Below, one piece after another: positions 4,665-7,109 of a stretch of 7,109 nucleotides of DNA. The DNA is from an uncultured Bacteroidota bacterium (GTDB taxonomy: Bacteria > Bacteroidota > Bacteroidia > Flavobacteriales > Flavobacteriaceae). Positions within the stretch are counted from its first letter, which is position 1; each line of letters begins with the position of its first letter. The stretch spans positions 1-7,109 of the forward strand of contig CAILTC010000162.1 in the NCBI GenBank assembly GCA_903837025.1. The letters run 5' to 3'. The notes below the pieces were generated by a model that saw only the letters and a program-made list of their open reading frames with translations, ran no database searches and was not told where the DNA came from. A program made the position numbers and the translations under genes.

Positions 4665-7109
4665 TTATTTCACATAGTCAATGGCTTTCGCCAAAGCTTC
4701 TGGAATTCCTGCCGCATTTTTCCCACCAGCAGTTGCAAAAAACGGTTGACCGCCTCCGCCTCCTTGAATAAATTTACCTAATTCACGAACTACCTGACTA
4801 GCATTAAGTCCTTTTTCGGCAACTAATTCTTTCGAAATATAACAGGATACCATTGGTTTATCGTCTTCGGCTGTTGCCAAAATCAAGAACAAGTTTTTTC
4901 CTAAATGACCTAAGTCGTAAGCCAAATCTTTGGCACCTTCCGCGCTCAAATCTACTTGTTTTGACAAGAATTGAATCCCATTTATTTCTTGTATTTGAGA
5001 AGCTAATTCTGCTTTCAAATGCTGCACTTTATCTTTTACCAAAGCCTCAATTTGCGACTTCAATTTAGCGTTTTCGTCTTGCAACGAATGAACCGCTTTC
5101 ATTACATCTTGCGGGTTTTTCAACGCAATTTTAACCTCATTCAAAGTACCTTCTTGTAAGGCAAAATGAGCTTTCACCGCTTCGCTTGTAATGGCTTCGA
5201 TACGACGAATTCCGGCTGCTACTGCTCCTTCGGAAACAATCTTGAAATGCCAGATTTCGGCAGTATTCTTTATATGAATTCCACCGCAAAGTTCCATGCT
5301 TTCACCAAATTTGATGGCACGAACTTCATCCCCGTATTTTTCTCCAAAAAGCGCCATTGCTCCTTCGGAAACGGCTTGTGCAAAAGGGATATTTCTACGT
5401 TCTATTAATGGCAATTGCTCTTGAATTCTGGCGTTTACAAAATCCTCCACTTGTTGCAATTCGGTTTCCGTCATTTTTGCAAAATGCGAAAAGTCAAAAC
5501 GCAAATAATTGGGATTTACCAATGATCCTTTTTGTTCTACATGCGTTCCCAAAATGCTACGCAAAGCTTGGTGCATCAAGTGTGTAGCCGAGTGATTTCG
5601 GGAAGACAAACTTCTCAAATCTTGATTTACTTTGGCAACAAAACTACCGTTTATGTTTTCTGGTAGCTTTTTTGCGAAATGCAAAATCAGATTATTTTCT
5701 TTCTTGGTATCTATAATTTCGATGGTTTCATTTGCCGAAACCAATGTTCCTTTATCCCCCACTTGTCCTCCACCTTCAGCATAAAAAGGAGTATTATCTA
5801 AAACTATTTGGTATAGAATCCCGTCTTTTTTACTGTCAATTTTTCTGTAACGCGTGATTTTTACTTCGTTTTCCCCTTGGTCGTAACCCACAAATGTTTC
5901 TACATTTCCTGGAATTGAGATAACCCAGTCTTCGGTAGAAACTTCCGAGGCAGCACGAGAACGTGTTTTTTGAGCCAACATTGCTTTATCAAATCCAGCT
6001 TCGTCTAATTCTAAATTTCTTTCTCTTAGAATCAAAGCTGTTAAATCGATTGGAAAACCAAAAGTATCATACAATTCGAATGCTTTCTGACCAGAAACCG
6101 TATTGCCTTCGGTTGATTTTATTACATTTTCGAGCAATTGTAATCCTTGGTCCAAGGTTCTCAAAAAGGAGTTTTCTTCTTCTTTGATAACATTCATCAC
6201 CAAGTTTTTCTGAGCAATAATCTCCGGGAAAGAACTTCCCATTTGGCTACTCAAAGTCTCCACCAATTGATATATAAAAGCTTCTTTGATATTTAAAAAG
6301 GTAAAACCATAACGAATGGCACGACGCAAAATTCTGCGAATTACATAACCTGCACCAGTGTTTGAAGGCAATTGCCCATCGGCAATGGCAAAAGCAACTG
6401 CGCGAACGTGATCTGCAATTACACGAATAGCAATATTGATTTTTTCTTCGGCTTCATCTTTGGCTTTAATAGTATATTTTGAACCTGTGATTTTTTCGAT
6501 ATGTTGAATAATCGGCGTGAAAACATCGGTATCATAATTCGATTGAACCCCTTGCAAAACCATACATAATCTTTCGAAACCCATTCCAGTATCAACATGT
6601 TGTGCAGGTAATTTTTCGAGAGAACCATCGGCTTTACGGTTGAATTCCATAAAAACGTTGTTCCAAATTTCGACTACATGTGGATGGTCATTATTCACCA
6701 AATCCTTTCCTGAAACCAAAGCTTTTTCATCGGCAGAACGAATATCAACGTGAATTTCGGAACATGGACCACAAGGCCCTTGATCGCCCATTTCCCAGAA
6801 ATTGTCTTTTTTGTTGCCAAGAATAATGCGGTCTTCAGAAATTAAGGTTTTCCAAATATCATACGCTTCTTGATCAAAAGGCACGTTTTCTTCGGCATTT
6901 CCTTCGAAAACAGAAACGTAAAGAATATCTTTTGGAATTTTATAGACTTCGGTTAATAATTCCCACGCCCAATTGATGGCTTCTTTTTTGAAATAATCGC
7001 CAAAAGACCAGTTTCCTAACATTTCGAACATGGTGTGATGGTAGGTATCAATTCCTACTTCTTCCAACTCGTTGTGTTTTCCTGAAACTCGAAGACATTT
7101 TTGCGTATC
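4665..7109 (-). CDS. alaS: Alanyl-tRNA synthetase, 5'-truncated by the window edge
   Basis: AlaRS (EC 6.1.1.7) charges tRNA-Ala with alanine in the cytosol, using ATP, and hydrolyses mischarged Ser- and Gly-tRNA-Ala. The frame stays open to base 7109, so the true start is outside; about 60-70 of some 870-880 residues should be missing. Numbering from the edge codon, visible parts are [15 protein letters not shown] at 5-19, class II motif 2 [17 protein letters not shown] at 24-40, [13 protein letters not shown] at 108-120, and DTGMGFERL at 173-181, within motif 3. The tRNA-recognition segment [14 protein letters not shown] is at 232-245. The editing domain has HSATH (506-510) and CGGIH (608-612), the expected zinc ligands. 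A coiled-coil-like linker lies at about 670-705, and the C-terminal DHHA1/C-Ala domain has the glycine loop [16 protein letters not shown] at 783-798. All functional motifs are intact. It has its own terminator and 213 bases to the next gene, so it is probably transcribed apart from the genes that follow. Confidence 0.98.
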   Translation of the reverse strand, partial: DTQKCLRVSGKHNELEEVGIDTYHHTMFEMLGNWSFGDYFKKEAINWAWELLTEVYKIPKDILYVSVFEGNAEENVPFDQEAYDIWKTLISEDRIILGNKKDNFWEMGDQGPCGPCSEIHVDIRSADEKALVSGKDLVNNDHPHVVEIWNNVFMEFNRKADGSLEKLPAQHVDTGMGFERLCMVLQGVQSNYDTDVFTPIIQHIEKITGSKYTIKAKDEAEEKINIAIRVIADHVRAVAFAIADGQLPSNTGAGYVIRRILRRAIRYGFTFLNIKEAFIYQLVETLSSQMGSSFPEIIAQKNLVMNVIKEEENSFLRTLDQGLQLLENVIKSTEGNTVSGQKAFELYDTFGFPIDLTALILRERNLELDEAGFDKAMLAQKTRSRAASEVSTEDWVISIPGNVETFVGYDQGENEVKITRYRKIDSKKDGILYQIVLDNTPFYAEGGGQVGDKGTLVSANETIEIIDTKKENNLILHFAKKLPENINGSFVAKVNQDLRSLSSRNHSATHLMHQALRSILGTHVEQKGSLVNPNYLRFDFSHFAKMTETELQQVEDFVNARIQEQLPLIERRNIPFAQAVSEGAMALFGEKYGDEVRAIKFGESMELCGGIHIKNTAEIWHFKIVSEGAVAAGIRRIEAITSEAVKAHFALQEGTLNEVKIALKNPQDVMKAVHSLQDENAKLKSQIEALVKDKVQHLKAELASQIQEINGIQFLSKQVDLSAEGAKDLAYDLGHLGKNLFLILATAEDDKPMVSCYISKELVAEKGLNASQVVRELGKFIQGGGGGQPFFATAGGKNAAGIPEALAKAIDYVK

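Noticed and set aside
4467..4781. 104-residue open frame on the + strand over the alaS 3' end
   Set aside because: It crosses the alaS terminator and runs antisense into the conserved C-terminal domain of alaS; composition is Lys/Asn-rich as expected from AT-rich noncoding DNA.
7065..7067. TTG at 7067 as the start of alaS
   Set aside because: The frame is open to the window edge and the upstream 14 codons encode the conserved [10 protein letters not shown] block, so this codon is an internal Leu.

Overview
The window looks like ordinary chromosomal DNA from a low-GC member of the Bacteroidota, most likely a Flavobacterium-like genus. Four things point there. The base composition is AT-rich. 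Gene starts follow A-rich leaders without a Shine-Dalgarno sequence. GSCFA and DUF4230 genes sit next to alaS. The urocanase is the long, animal-like form. This placement is an inference from sequence style and remembered family distribution, not from a search.

Layout. On the + strand, the 3' two-thirds of a urocanate hydratase gene (hutU) runs in from the left edge to 1377. A 26-base gap follows, then a small DUF4136-type lipoprotein gene (1404-1937). A strong stem-loop at 1971-2001 closes this side and appears able to terminate transcription from both directions. Everything to its right is on the - strand, converging on that stem-loop. Reading leftwards from the right edge, these are alaS (alanyl-tRNA synthetase, cut at its 5' end, stop at 4665), its own terminator (4605-4641), an AT-rich lipoprotein gene of unknown function (4451-3654), a GSCFA-domain gene (3629-2667) and a DUF4230 membrane-anchored protein gene (2665-2000). 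The last three are spaced 24 bases and 1 base apart and probably form one transcript.

How the genes relate. hutU is histidine catabolism and alaS is translation; they are merely neighbours. The lipoprotein, GSCFA and DUF4230 genes probably share a promoter in the 213-base gap after alaS. Only the GSCFA/DUF4230 pair is close enough to suggest translational coupling. None of these three has an established function that I can state.

No mobile element, CRISPR array, tRNA, rRNA or phage gene was seen. There is no gene-free stretch over 300 bases; the longest is 4452-4664. I do not see a convincing new biological system. The points most worth a second look are the AT-rich lipoprotein between alaS and GSCFA, the GSCFA/DUF4230 pair, and the two-way terminator.
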